A DNA stretch of 22,423 nt from a virus: IMG/VR virus record IMGVR_UViG_3300027741_000293, positions 1 through 22,423 of that record. One strand, given 5' to 3'. Numbering within the stretch: position 1 is the stretch's first letter; every line of letters begins with the position of its first letter. Below, one piece after another: positions 1-8,050 of the stretch. A model generated the notes under the pieces. That model was given only the letters and a program-made list of their open reading frames with translations, was not told the origin of the DNA and made no database searches. The position numbers were made by a program, and so were the translations under genes.

Positions 1-810
1 AGCATTAGCATTCAACCGTATGGGCCATTTGGTCAAAACAACCTTGGAATCCAATTTGGTCAACTTGTTGTAACCAACTCAACAAACAATCAAGTTATAA
101 TTAATGGTTCTGGAAACATATACAATTGTAGCATTCTTGCCTCTGGAGTAGGTGGATTAGATGCAGGAAGCGGAGCCGCAAATACAACATATTTCATTTA
201 TGTAATTTACGGATCTTCCGTTGGCATAAATGTTCTTTTTTCGCTTTCTGGAACTGCTCCAACGCTTCCAACCAATTACACATATTCAAGGCTGATTGGG
301 GTAACTAGAACAGTTTCTAATTCTGTTACTTTTGATGGCAACTATAACCAAAATGGTAGGGTTGTTAATTTTGGATACACTGCTAGAGAACAAGTTTTGT
401 ATTATCCTTGGACTACAGGAGCAAACAACAAGTATTTTACTGGTGCTGTTTCTTATGGATTATCTTCTAGCTATGCCTCTACTGCAAGATATAGGCTTTC
501 AAGCACAAGGAGTCCGGGTCAATCATATAATTTTGCTCTTGTTGTTATTGGAAGCTCAACTGCTGGGACAACTGGAACAACATATACTGCTTATCCAGTA
601 AGTTCTGAAGTTTTTGGAGCCGCATCATATCAACCAATTTCTGTTGAAACAAATGCATCTGCAAATTTTGTAACATTTGATGCATTTATGCCTCAATCAT
701 TTTCTGGAACTCAACCAAGTTATTACAATTTGTTAATTGGAACTGCTCTTGCTACAACCAATGATTTTGTTGAGCTTGCAATTACTGGTTATCAGTTAAA
801 CATTTTCTAA
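1..810 (+). CDS. Tail fibre / receptor-binding protein, C-terminal part (5' truncated)
   Basis: The frame is open from base 1 to the TAA at 808-810, so the gene begins outside the window; 269 residues are visible. The internal TTG at 397 is not a plausible start because the frame continues upstream with the same composition. The protein is rich in Ser, Thr, Gly, Asn and Tyr with short alternating hydrophobic stretches, as in beta-rich phage fibres. The segment around residues 65-100 (YFIYVIYG..., then TAPTLPTNYTYSRLIG) resembles a module common in tail-fibre and tail-spike proteins. Family knowledge suggests a distal adhesin that contacts the cell surface. It is followed 1 bp later by the nozzle-like gene. 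Its DNA is more A/T-rich than that gene, which fits exchange of host-range modules. The exact fold is not identified. Confidence 0.6.
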   Translation, partial: SISIQPYGPFGQNNLGIQFGQLVVTNSTNNQVIINGSGNIYNCSILASGVGGLDAGSGAANTTYFIYVIYGSSVGINVLFSLSGTAPTLPTNYTYSRLIGVTRTVSNSVTFDGNYNQNGRVVNFGYTAREQVLYYPWTTGANNKYFTGAVSYGLSSSYASTARYRLSSTRSPGQSYNFALVVIGSSTAGTTGTTYTAYPVSSEVFGAASYQPISVETNASANFVTFDAFMPQSFSGTQPSYYNLLIGTALATTNDFVELAITGYQLNIF

Positions 811-811
811 T

Positions 812-3004
812 GTGGCTCAAGACGGAAGAATATACGATGGAAGCACGATAACGGTTGCAATGGATGCTGAAACGCATCCTAGCAATCTTCCTCCATCATA
901 TGTATCGTCCTGTGTAAACCGATCTTTTCGTCAGGGAGTCAACGCAACTCGACCTCCCTTTACCGATCTACAAATCAATGTTGCGTATGGATACCCTGAT
1001 TCCATATTGACAGATTTCCAAACAGGAAACTTCCAAGGTGCTTGGCCTTACAAGGCTATAAAAACAGGGTCGGTTGATGGGATTGTCTGTTCTGTTGCTG
1101 GAGTCATCTACTTCATATCCATCGTCAACAATGTAGGCACACTCTACAAACTCATTGATGGGAATGATGCAACCATGATGCACACATGGTTCGTTCAAGC
1201 AGAAGATTGGATTTACATCCAGAATGGATACCAAGATCCGATTGCATGGAATGGTGACATATCGGGCGCACCTACCAACCTCCAGGCACAAGGAGATGGA
1301 ACATCTCAAATCAAATTGACATGGACTGATAATGCCCCAGGAGCAGTTCAAACAGAAATCCAAGTCCAATCATCTGCTCAAGTTTTCACAACGGTTGATA
1401 CCATTCCCATAGCGGAAGTGTATTACAACTACGCCGCACCATCTTCTTCCACATCTTACTCGTTCCAAGTTCGTAGCGTGTTCCCAGATGGGTCATCAAC
1501 CCCTTGGTCAAACATTGCGACAACTACGGCTGCCACCACAACGATCACAGCATCACAACCCAATGCGGTCTTTAGGCTCAATCCCGTCAAGCAACAGATG
1601 CCCATTGGAACGATCATGGCTTATGCTTATGGTCGAGTTGCAGTAAGTGATGCCAACAACAACATCTATGTTTCCGACATCATCTACGGAAACGGATTCA
1701 CAACAACTTCCAACACGCAGAACTTTACCGAGCAAACCTATTGGGCTGAAGGTGGATCATTTACCCCCCCTGCAAACCTTGGGTTGATTACAGGCATGAG
1801 GGTCATGCCGTCCCTCAACATCAATGTCCGAGGACAGGGTGAGTTGGTGGTCTTCTGCGAGAATGGATCATTCACTTTGGATCTCTCGCAAGATCGCACG
1901 ACATGGCAAGCGTCCAACATCCAGAAGGTCTCATTGATTGGTCGAGGATGCCGATCCCCTTGGAGTATTTGCGGAGTCAACAACGATGTCTATTTCCGAT
2001 CTGATGATGGATGGGCATTCTACAACAACGCTCAAGTAGATTTCTATCAGGCATTATCCTTCAGAAAGATTAGCCGGGAGGTTCAGCCTTGGGTGAACTA
2101 TGACACTCCTTGGTTGAGGCAGTTTGAGAGTTCAATGTTCTTTGACAACCGCATCATAGCAACTGTCTCCCCATTCACAGTCTCAAACCAAAACGATGGT
2201 CAGGGTCTCCATCGTCCTAGCAGAGCAATGATCGTGCTTGATGTGGAAGAGGAGAGCAGGATCAATCCAGACGCAGGGATGCCTACACGATGGAATGGTT
2301 TATGGGAAGGCCCACAACCCACTCAACTGCTTACTGCCCAAATCAACGGAGTCCAGAGAGGGTTCTGTTTCTCGTTTGATGCTGATGGAGTCAATCGTTT
2401 GTATGAACTCCAAAGCAGTAGTGTGCTTGCCACAGGGATTGATGATTACTCTCAAGTGTATGGGAGCGTCCCAATCAAGTCATATTTCATCACCAAGAGG
2501 TTTGACTTCACCCCCAACCCCGGTGCTTCCAAGTTTATCCGAAAGCAACTTGCTGGTGGCGAGATGTGGATCTCCAATTTGAAGGAAAAGGTTTCTGTTG
2601 CCATGTCGTATTTGCCTGATTCTTATCCAGCATTTACCCAACTTGGGAACACGATCTCAATTTCTACCAATCAATGCACACCGATTGTGGCGAATTGCTC
2701 ACCCCAGATCTCGCTTCCTAAATACTCCCAAGTAAAGTTCCCTTCCCCTGACATCAACGATTGTCAGTCCTCTAACCAAATCAACCTCCAAGAAGGAGCA
2801 GAGTTCCAGATCAAGATTGATATTGAGGGGTCTTGTATTGTGGATAGGGTAAGGATAGCGGCATTGTTGAATGCCACGCTTGATCTTCCAGAGGGGGTTT
2901 GCATTGGTGATGAGATTGACCCGATTGTTGAGTGTCCAATTAACTCGCTTGATTACTATCGAATTGTTCCTTTACAAACATCGGTTGGTTCTGTAGAAGG
3001 TTAA
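812..3004 (+). CDS. Tail nozzle-like virion protein (gp12/gp10-like) with an FN3 domain
   Basis: This 730-residue protein starts with GTG one base after the upstream stop. The next ATG (860) would delete an N-terminal stretch that looks conserved (RPPFTDL near residues 47-53). Residues ~152-243 form a fibronectin type III-like domain: APTNLQA, then LTWTDNA, YNYAAPSSSTSYSFQVR and PWSNIATTTA. The rest is beta-rich with aromatic-Gly blades (GQGELVVFCENGSFTL, NNDVYFRSDDGWAFYN), as expected for the beta-propeller of T7 gp12 or P22 gp10 type nozzle proteins. Those proteins close the distal end of the short tail and gate DNA release. The inserted FN3 domain is probably surface-exposed and could contact glycans or fibres. 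Placement among tail genes agrees with this. The family assignment is by general resemblance and not by a diagnostic motif. Confidence 0.5.
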   Translation: MAQDGRIYDGSTITVAMDAETHPSNLPPSYVSSCVNRSFRQGVNATRPPFTDLQINVAYGYPDSILTDFQTGNFQGAWPYKAIKTGSVDGIVCSVAGVIYFISIVNNVGTLYKLIDGNDATMMHTWFVQAEDWIYIQNGYQDPIAWNGDISGAPTNLQAQGDGTSQIKLTWTDNAPGAVQTEIQVQSSAQVFTTVDTIPIAEVYYNYAAPSSSTSYSFQVRSVFPDGSSTPWSNIATTTAATTTITASQPNAVFRLNPVKQQMPIGTIMAYAYGRVAVSDANNNIYVSDIIYGNGFTTTSNTQNFTEQTYWAEGGSFTPPANLGLITGMRVMPSLNINVRGQGELVVFCENGSFTLDLSQDRTTWQASNIQKVSLIGRGCRSPWSICGVNNDVYFRSDDGWAFYNNAQVDFYQALSFRKISREVQPWVNYDTPWLRQFESSMFFDNRIIATVSPFTVSNQNDGQGLHRPSRAMIVLDVEEESRINPDAGMPTRWNGLWEGPQPTQLLTAQINGVQRGFCFSFDADGVNRLYELQSSSVLATGIDDYSQVYGSVPIKSYFITKRFDFTPNPGASKFIRKQLAGGEMWISNLKEKVSVAMSYLPDSYPAFTQLGNTISISTNQCTPIVANCSPQISLPKYSQVKFPSPDINDCQSSNQINLQEGAEFQIKIDIEGSCIVDRVRIAALLNATLDLPEGVCIGDEIDPIVECPINSLDYYRIVPLQTSVGSVEG

Positions 3005-3006
3005 TT

Positions 3007-3483
3007 ATGCAGAATCAGAGTTCTCCAGTTCAAATCTTGTCTCCAGTTATTCCGAGTAGCTGGTGTCCATCTGGTTCATTTGCAGACATTTTTAATAGCT
3101 ACAATCAGCTATATTTGAACAATTCCACGGTTAATATCCCTGGACTCAATCAGGTTACGCCACAGCAGATTCAGACGATCAATCAGAACATCCAGAATCT
3201 CCAAAACACGATTAGTGCTTTTGCTGGCAAAAGTGGTTCACAGGCAATTGGTCATGTATCTACAGCACAAACTTTCCCAATTACTTTCAGTTCCCCAATG
3301 CCAAGTTCATCTTATCAGATAAGCATTAACTTTGTAAGCACATCGGGAACATTTAATGCCGCTGCATCTTGGGCAGTTCTTTCTGGATCTCAAACAACAT
3401 CTGGCTTTACTGCTATTGTTTACAGCAACAATACGGATATTGTTTCCTTTAATTGGTCAGTATTTACTGCTCCCTCATCCTAA
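3007..3483 (+). CDS. Small tail-associated protein with C-terminal beta-sandwich, adhesin-like
   Basis: 158 residues; ATG two bases after the upstream stop, with no Shine-Dalgarno sequence. Residues ~1-45 are Ser/Pro/Asn-rich, ~50-75 are a Gln/Asn-rich helical stretch (QQIQTINQNIQNLQNTI) that could trimerise, and ~80-158 repeat short beta strands (TFPITFSSPMPSSSYQISI, TSGFTAIVYSN). The strand pattern resembles the H-type-lectin-like C-terminal domains found on many phage fibre tips. The gene lies between the nozzle-like gene and a run of small genes, so it is likely a minor tail or fibre-tip component. No catalytic motif is visible. Function is inferred from layout and general fold impression only. 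Confidence 0.45.
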   Translation: MQNQSSPVQILSPVIPSSWCPSGSFADIFNSYNQLYLNNSTVNIPGLNQVTPQQIQTINQNIQNLQNTISAFAGKSGSQAIGHVSTAQTFPITFSSPMPSSSYQISINFVSTSGTFNAAASWAVLSGSQTTSGFTAIVYSNNTDIVSFNWSVFTAPSS

Positions 3484-3509
3484 CTCCAACCTAAACAACA
3501 AACAAACCT

Positions 3510-3686
3510 ATGGCTAACACAAACAGGGCTACCGAGCCTAAACTCCAATCCGAGGGTCACTCAACCCGTGGAACCATCAAAGAAGGCATGAGCAATCACC
3601 CAAAGGGAACCGAGTTTTCGGGGATCTTCTACAGCGGTGCTAAACAGCCAGAGCCTTCCTCTCCCGGTCGTTCATCCAAGAAATAG
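3510..3686 (+). CDS. 58-residue hypothetical protein in structural block
   Basis: ATG at 3510 after a 26-bp A/C-rich gap that ends aaacaaacct, with no Shine-Dalgarno sequence; stop TAG at 3684-3686, one base before the next ATG. The product (MANTNRATEP...GRSSKK) is polar, rich in Ser, Gly, Lys and Pro, with no hydrophobic core and no Cys, so it is probably partly disordered. It contains short KEGMSNHPKGTEFSG and FYSGAKQPEP segments that I cannot assign. The reading frame is supported by its tight packing with the two following small genes and by codon use like the neighbouring structural genes. Possible roles are a minor virion component or an assembly factor, but nothing in the sequence decides this. 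Confidence 0.55.
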   Translation: MANTNRATEPKLQSEGHSTRGTIKEGMSNHPKGTEFSGIFYSGAKQPEPSSPGRSSKK

Positions 3687-3687
3687 T

Positions 3688-3939
3688 ATGGCATCTCACG
3701 GTGTTCAATACACTCACGACAATACCGAGCGTGGTGTTGTTTCTGATTGCTGTGTCCCTCAACCTATGCAGAGGGTTCAGATCAAGAACGACATTGCCGC
3801 CATTCGTGGCTACAAGGATGCCCGCACTGCCCGCATCAAGTCCATTGGTGAGTCCAACCAGAGAGCATTCTCTGTAGGTGGCCCTGCCAACGAGACCTCG
3901 ATGGGCAAGGGATCTCCCTTCAATAGCGATTTCATCTAG
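3688..3939 (+). CDS. 83-residue hypothetical protein in structural block
   Basis: ATG at 3688, one base after the upstream TAG; the frame is open further upstream, but this start avoids overlap and matches the tag-t-ATGGC junction pattern seen again at 3937-3943. The product begins MASHGVQYTHDN, has a CC pair and a basic helical centre (QRVQIKNDIAAIRGYKDAR), and ends in a Gly/Ser-rich tail (GKGSPFNSDFI). No known family is recognised. It is co-directional with the tail genes and probably co-transcribed with them. A small DNA-binding or virion-associated role would fit the basic centre but is only a guess. Confidence 0.6.
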   Translation: MASHGVQYTHDNTERGVVSDCCVPQPMQRVQIKNDIAAIRGYKDARTARIKSIGESNQRAFSVGGPANETSMGKGSPFNSDFI

Positions 3940-3940
3940 T

Positions 3941-4108
3941 ATGGCTCTTCCACGGCTCCCTAAAATTGGGGCTATGCGGAGCAAGATGCTCAAGGTCAAA
4001 CAAGCTCCTTCAGTAAAACTGGGGAACTTGAAGACTACGACTGGCCCAAAACGACCAATGACCCGCATTCTTGTCGGTCATCCAATCTCTCATGGAGAAA
4101 TGATCTAA
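3941..4108 (+). CDS. 55-residue basic hypothetical protein
   Basis: ATG one base after the preceding TAG; stop TAA at 4106-4108. The product is strongly basic and Pro/Met-containing (MALPRLPKIGAMRSKMLKVK, then KTTTGPKRPMTRILVGHP), with few acidic residues and no transmembrane segment. It is the third gene of a tightly packed trio with near-identical junctions and directly precedes the GIY-YIG gene. A small basic virion protein or nucleic-acid-binding peptide is possible. I recognise no family. Confidence 0.55.
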   Translation: MALPRLPKIGAMRSKMLKVKQAPSVKLGNLKTTTGPKRPMTRILVGHPISHGEMI

Positions 4109-4111
4109 TAT

Positions 4112-4690
4112 ATGGCATCTGCATCTGGAATATATTGTTGGAAACATATCCAAAGCGGTAAACGATATATCGGACAGAGCATTGATGTCTTAAAAAGACT
4201 ATTCTCGCATAAAACGCTTTTGAACAATGGGCGTCATTACAATAATCATTTGCAATATGCCTGGTCTAAATACGGAGAAACATCGTTTGAATTTTCTGTA
4301 ATAGAATATTGCCCGAAAGAAATTCTTGATTGGCGAGAAGCGGAGTGGATTGAAAGTCTTAAATCTATGGATAGCAATTTTGGATACAATCTTGCATCAG
4401 GAGGAAGTAGTGGGAAATGTGTATCTGAAGAAACAAAGAAAAAACAAAGTGAATTAAGAAAAGGCCTTTTGACTGGAATCAGAAATGGAATGTTTGGGAA
4501 AAAACACTCGGAGGAAAGCAAGCGTAAAATTTCTCAAAACCGAAAAGGCATTCCAACTTCTGAAGAAACCAAACGAAAACTATCAGCAAAAGGAAAAGGT
4601 AGAATATTTTCTGAAGAACATAAGAAAAACATGGTGAAGGCTTGGCAATTACGGAAAGCAATTGCATCAAATGCGTTAGAGACTGTATAA
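4112..4690 (+). CDS. Free-standing GIY-YIG homing endonuclease with NUMOD3 repeats
   Basis: 192 residues. The N-terminal GIY-YIG nuclease domain (about residues 4-95) shows G6-I7-Y8, Y19-I20-G21, the catalytic Arg candidate R29, the metal-binding Glu candidate E76 in REAEWIE, and N93 in GYNLASGGS. The C-terminal half carries repeated NUMOD3-type DNA-binding motifs of the form SEE(T/S)K(R/K)K, starting near residues 107, 135, 153 and 168. Enzymes of this family cut a specific DNA site and promote spread of their own gene. It sits between structural genes in the same direction, three bases after the preceding stop, and interrupts no visible reading frame, so it is a free-standing homing gene. 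Its DNA is visibly more A-rich than the genes on either side, which fits acquisition by transfer. All catalytic residues appear present, so it is probably active. Confidence 0.92.
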   Translation: MASASGIYCWKHIQSGKRYIGQSIDVLKRLFSHKTLLNNGRHYNNHLQYAWSKYGETSFEFSVIEYCPKEILDWREAEWIESLKSMDSNFGYNLASGGSSGKCVSEETKKKQSELRKGLLTGIRNGMFGKKHSEESKRKISQNRKGIPTSEETKRKLSAKGKGRIFSEEHKKNMVKAWQLRKAIASNALETV

Positions 4691-4702
4691 ATAAATACCC
4701 CC

Positions 4703-5710
4703 ATGTTATACGACGTCCAATATATTCTGAATGCGATCCGTCCCTATGCAGGGAATAGTGGAACTTGTAATCAGAAGTTGCAACTTGAGTATCTCAACAA
4801 GGCTAGGTCTTTACTTTGGAACAAAACCGATAGTGATGCTACCTGTGAATATGTCTGCATCAAGTGTGTAAATAACCTCCTGACGCTTCCTAGCATCTAC
4901 AAACAGGTCAGGGTGGGGTGGATTGATGGAGTCCCTGTGTCGCTAGGCAACGAGTGGTATCAGGCTGTCCCTCAAGATAACTGGGGCGATGCCGCAAGTG
5001 GTGGATATGGCAATGGCTGGGGGCAAGGATACGCATGGAATGGTGGTAACAAAAAGTTCATTGAGGTTGGGGGAAGACACGTTACCTTCCAGAACTATGA
5101 TGCCTCCCCATACCTGCTGGCAATTGAACCAGAGTCAGCACTTGATGTGGGCAAGGAGATCACATTCTTTGGTGATGATGCCTACGCTACACGCATCAGC
5201 GAGACGATCACATTGGGAGTTGCCCCAAATTTCACTTACTCGGTTAACTTCTTTAAGAGCATCTTCCAATGCACCAAGCCACAAACCAATGGCAGGGTGA
5301 GGGTATATGCCTATGACCCTGATCGTAGCTTGAGATTGCTGCTGGCAGTTTATCAACCTTACGACATCAACCCTTCTTTCCGTAGATACTTTATCCAGGG
5401 CAAGGTTTGTGAGTCGGTAATCCTTTACTGCAAGAAGAACTATCAGGATTTGTATAACCTGACTGATCAGGTTGAGTTCACCCCAGAGGCAATGATCTCT
5501 GCTGTCATGGCAGTTGTCTATCGAGAGAACAAAGGGAGTGACCAGTTGTATGCAACATCCCTCCAGAATGCCATCTTTGAAGTCAATAGGGAGACTGCTG
5601 ATAGGGAGGAACCTACTGGTAGCCCAATTAGGCAGTTCCAAAACAACATGATGTTGAATGCTTTGATACCTACCTACGCATGGGATGATGGTGCGGCATG
5701 GCCTTATTGA
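4703..5710 (+). CDS. Connector / tail-tube-like structural protein
   Basis: 335 residues. The start is ATG 4703 after a short A-rich gap ending in five C residues. Residues ~1-60 are helical with two Cys pairs (ATCEYVCIKC), followed by a Trp/Gly-rich middle (WGDAASGGYGNGWGQGYAW, residues ~93-112), a beta-rich core and a helical C-terminal region (TPEAMISAVMAVVYREN). It lies between tail genes and ejection-type genes, where podophages often encode a gatekeeper/adaptor protein equivalent to T7 gp11. The helix bundle plus beta core would suit that, but the sequence shows no diagnostic motif. Other possibilities are a collar or fibre-anchor protein. Confidence is high that it is a virion gene and low for the exact role. 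Confidence 0.45.
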   Translation: MLYDVQYILNAIRPYAGNSGTCNQKLQLEYLNKARSLLWNKTDSDATCEYVCIKCVNNLLTLPSIYKQVRVGWIDGVPVSLGNEWYQAVPQDNWGDAASGGYGNGWGQGYAWNGGNKKFIEVGGRHVTFQNYDASPYLLAIEPESALDVGKEITFFGDDAYATRISETITLGVAPNFTYSVNFFKSIFQCTKPQTNGRVRVYAYDPDRSLRLLLAVYQPYDINPSFRRYFIQGKVCESVILYCKKNYQDLYNLTDQVEFTPEAMISAVMAVVYRENKGSDQLYATSLQNAIFEVNRETADREEPTGSPIRQFQNNMMLNALIPTYAWDDGAAWPY

Positions 5711-5711
5711 G

Positions 5712-6200
5712 ATGAAAGATTTATCCCAAATCAATGCGATAGATAGGATTGAGCATCAAATTGGTAATGCTCCACAAGTTCAATGCCCCTTAGAACACTT
5801 TTTTACTCCAGAGATTTACACCCGCAAAATTCTTATGCCAGCCGGATCTCTAGTGGTTTCGTTGAAACATAAATCCACACATCCTTTTTTCATTTTGAAG
5901 GGTAAAGTTGCAGTCCTTAAAGTATTAGAAAATGGAGAATTTGAAAGGGAAGCACTTTATGAAGCTGGTGATATGGGAATCACAAGACCGGGAACAAAAC
6001 GATTTCTCTATAACATAGAAGATACCATTTGGGTAACTTGTCATTCAAATCCAGATAACATTGAAGATCCTGATGAAATAGTGTTAGGATTGTCAGAACC
6101 AAACGATAACCCTCTAATTGACTTATCTAGACCAGAATTTAGTATGTGGAAAAAAGATGTAAGCCCTAGCTTGATTCATAAAGAACTACAACTCGCATGA
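5712..6200 (+). CDS. Cupin-fold phage protein
   Basis: 162 residues from ATG 5712, one base after the upstream stop. An in-frame ATG at 5685 would overlap the preceding gene. The central beta-rich region is cupin-like: KILMPAGSLVVSLKHKSTH followed by PFFILKGKVAVLKV (motif 1 region) and YEAGDMGITRPGTKRFLYN (motif 2 region). Of the usual metal ligands, His residues of the KHKSTH segment remain, but the motif-2 His is replaced, so it may be a non-enzymatic structural cupin. Cupin-like proteins of unknown role recur next to internal virion genes in podophages. Its TGA overlaps the next possible ATG by 4 bp (ATGA). Its DNA is more A/T-rich than the upstream connector gene. Confidence 0.6.
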   Translation: MKDLSQINAIDRIEHQIGNAPQVQCPLEHFFTPEIYTRKILMPAGSLVVSLKHKSTHPFFILKGKVAVLKVLENGEFEREALYEAGDMGITRPGTKRFLYNIEDTIWVTCHSNPDNIEDPDEIVLGLSEPNDNPLIDLSRPEFSMWKKDVSPSLIHKELQLA

Positions 6201-7126
6201 GATTTCTAATTCCAGCACAAACAATTTCAGAGCATAGGCATCGTAAGATGCCAGTATTTGAAACATTTGGGTTAAGTGCAACTTCAATTGCATTAATTGG
6301 AGCTGGAACCGCTGCTCTTGGAACCGCTGGAAGTCTTGGGATGCAAGCGTATAATGCCTCCAAGAAAATTCCTGGTTATAATGCTCCATCACCACAAGAT
6401 GTTTCACAGCAACAACAAATGTTGGTTCAAAATGCTGCTTTGGATGCAATGCAATATGCTCCAAAGTTTACCCAACAAAACATTGATTTACAAAATAGGG
6501 TAACCCCCGGATCTTCTGCACAAAGAGAGGAAGCGTTAAAGAAAATCAATTCTTATATCCAAGGAGAAATTCCTCTTGATGTTCAACAGAATATCAATCG
6601 TCAGGTAGCACAGAACCTTGGTGGTGGATTCAACCTTTATTCTGGTGGTGGACAAGCTCCACAAAATTTTGCTCGTAACCTTGGTCAGACAAGCCTTGGG
6701 TTGTCGCAATACGGATTGAGTGCCGCCCCTACATGGCAACAACTTGCTAATACAATGGTTGCTTCGCCAACTCAATTATTTGGTTCAATACTTCAAGCTG
6801 GTGAATTTGCTTCTGGAAATCAAACCCAACAAGCAGAAAATAAATATCAATCTGCAATGAACCAGTATGGAGGCCAGCAAGCCCAAGGACAACAAATTGC
6901 ACAAGGACTTGGTGCTTTAGGGAGTGCTGGTGCTGGTCTTATGCAAGCTGGTCTAATGGCTAATTATTATCACAATCAAGCCGCTCTATCAAATCCACAA
7001 GTTCAAGGGGCGCAAGCAACTTTAGGTCAATTTGGACTTCCAGCTATGTCGGCATCAGGATCTATGTCTCAAGCACAAATGTCTGCTCTATATGGTGGAT
7101 TGTCTGCTGGAGAAACACCTTGGTAA
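6197..7126 (+). CDS. Internal virion / DNA-ejection protein with N-terminal membrane segment
   Basis: 309 residues from ATG 6197, which overlaps the cupin stop as ATGA. A second plausible start is ATG 6248 (MPVFETFG...), which would give 292 residues and a more typical N-terminus. The first part contains a long hydrophobic Ala/Gly stretch (TSIALIGAGTAALGTAGSLG) able to insert in a membrane. The rest is rich in Gln, Ala, Asn and Gly, with repeated helices and a Gly-rich patch (AQNLGGGFNLYSGGGQ). This matches the character of T7 gp14-type internal proteins, which leave the capsid and form part of the channel that carries DNA across the envelope. It is followed by another Ala/Gln-rich gene and the giant protein, in the order expected for a set of three ejection proteins. 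Confidence 0.6.
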   Translation: MRFLIPAQTISEHRHRKMPVFETFGLSATSIALIGAGTAALGTAGSLGMQAYNASKKIPGYNAPSPQDVSQQQQMLVQNAALDAMQYAPKFTQQNIDLQNRVTPGSSAQREEALKKINSYIQGEIPLDVQQNINRQVAQNLGGGFNLYSGGGQAPQNFARNLGQTSLGLSQYGLSAAPTWQQLANTMVASPTQLFGSILQAGEFASGNQTQQAENKYQSAMNQYGGQQAQGQQIAQGLGALGSAGAGLMQAGLMANYYHNQAALSNPQVQGAQATLGQFGLPAMSASGSMSQAQMSALYGGLSAGETPW

Positions 7127-7129
7127 TTT

Positions 7130-8047
7130 ATGGCAATAGGATACTACAACTACTCTCCGTTGATTGCTCAAGGTGAGCAAACCGTTAATCAGCTTGCTGG
7201 TCTTGGCAAGCAGATTGGCAATGCTATCGAGACCCATGCCGCTACGCAGTCTGCACAGGCAATGTTGCCAGTAATCCAACAGCAATATGCAACTGGAATA
7301 GAAAAGGTTGCTCGAGGAGATCAGAGTGGAATGTCAGATGTTATCCAAGCCGCTGGACTAGCAGGACAGAATCCTTTGACTCAACACTTGTCCAATCAAT
7401 TCATTACTGGAATGACTCAAGTTAGTGAAATGGCAAGAACTAAAGAATTGGCTAACGCTAGATTACAGGGGTCTGCATTAAATTACGCAGGGAAACTTTA
7501 CACATCAAATTCCGCAACACAAAGGGCTGGAATGGCTAGACCAGAAACAGGTGGTCAAGCAGCACAAACAAGACAAAAATACAGGGCGGGAGCAATGGCT
7601 TTGTGGAATGGAGATAAAGATGTTAGCGGTGCAAAAGATTTGCTATCTGATTGGGTTACTGGAAAAGACATGGATAAAGCTCAATTGTTTAATCAGAAGC
7701 TCAATCAATATGTCGCCTTCAAGAAAGACTTACCTGGCTTTACCGATCCAAACTTTGAAAACGCCCTTCACGCAAAAGATGCTATATTAAAAGGGGCAGA
7801 TAGAAATGCGGTTCTAAAGCGACTTCAATCAGCGGGGCCATCCAGCCCAACTCAAGCTACTCCCGCCGAGCCTTCTGTTCCCATGCAACAATCTGCTCCA
7901 GCACAAGGAACTCCATCGGGAATCCAGATCAACCCTAATTTCTCCACAGGGGCAATGATTCCAGCAGCAACTACTGCCCCAGAAGAAGCTCCAAGTCCCT
8001 CAAATGTAGTTCAGCAACAACCACAGGAAGAAGAACAGCCTGTTTAA
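7130..8047 (+). CDS. Second internal virion / ejection-type protein, Ala/Gln-rich
   Basis: 305 residues, ATG three bases after the upstream stop and no Shine-Dalgarno sequence. Residues ~1-210 are helical and rich in Ala, Gln and Gly (GEQTVNQLAGLGKQIGNAIE, AAGLAGQNPLTQHL), resembling elongated helical ejection proteins such as T7 gp15. The last ~90 residues are a low-complexity Pro/Gln/Ala/Ser tail (PTQATPAEPSVPMQQSAPAQ, then QQQPQEEEQPV). No catalytic motif or transmembrane helix is seen. It lies directly upstream of the giant protein and would be translated with it. Role is inferred from composition and position. Confidence 0.5.
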   Translation: MAIGYYNYSPLIAQGEQTVNQLAGLGKQIGNAIETHAATQSAQAMLPVIQQQYATGIEKVARGDQSGMSDVIQAAGLAGQNPLTQHLSNQFITGMTQVSEMARTKELANARLQGSALNYAGKLYTSNSATQRAGMARPETGGQAAQTRQKYRAGAMALWNGDKDVSGAKDLLSDWVTGKDMDKAQLFNQKLNQYVAFKKDLPGFTDPNFENALHAKDAILKGADRNAVLKRLQSAGPSSPTQATPAEPSVPMQQSAPAQGTPSGIQINPNFSTGAMIPAATTAPEEAPSPSNVVQQQPQEEEQPV

Positions 8048-8050
8048 CCT

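Noticed and set aside
1-810. A separate gene starting at the TTG at 397
   Set aside because: The frame is open upstream to base 1 with the same composition, so 397 is an internal codon of the truncated fibre gene.
5685-5711. Longer cupin-protein start at ATG 5685
   Set aside because: It would overlap the connector-like gene by 26 bp and add residues that do not look like a folded N-terminus, while ATG 5712 lies one base after the stop.
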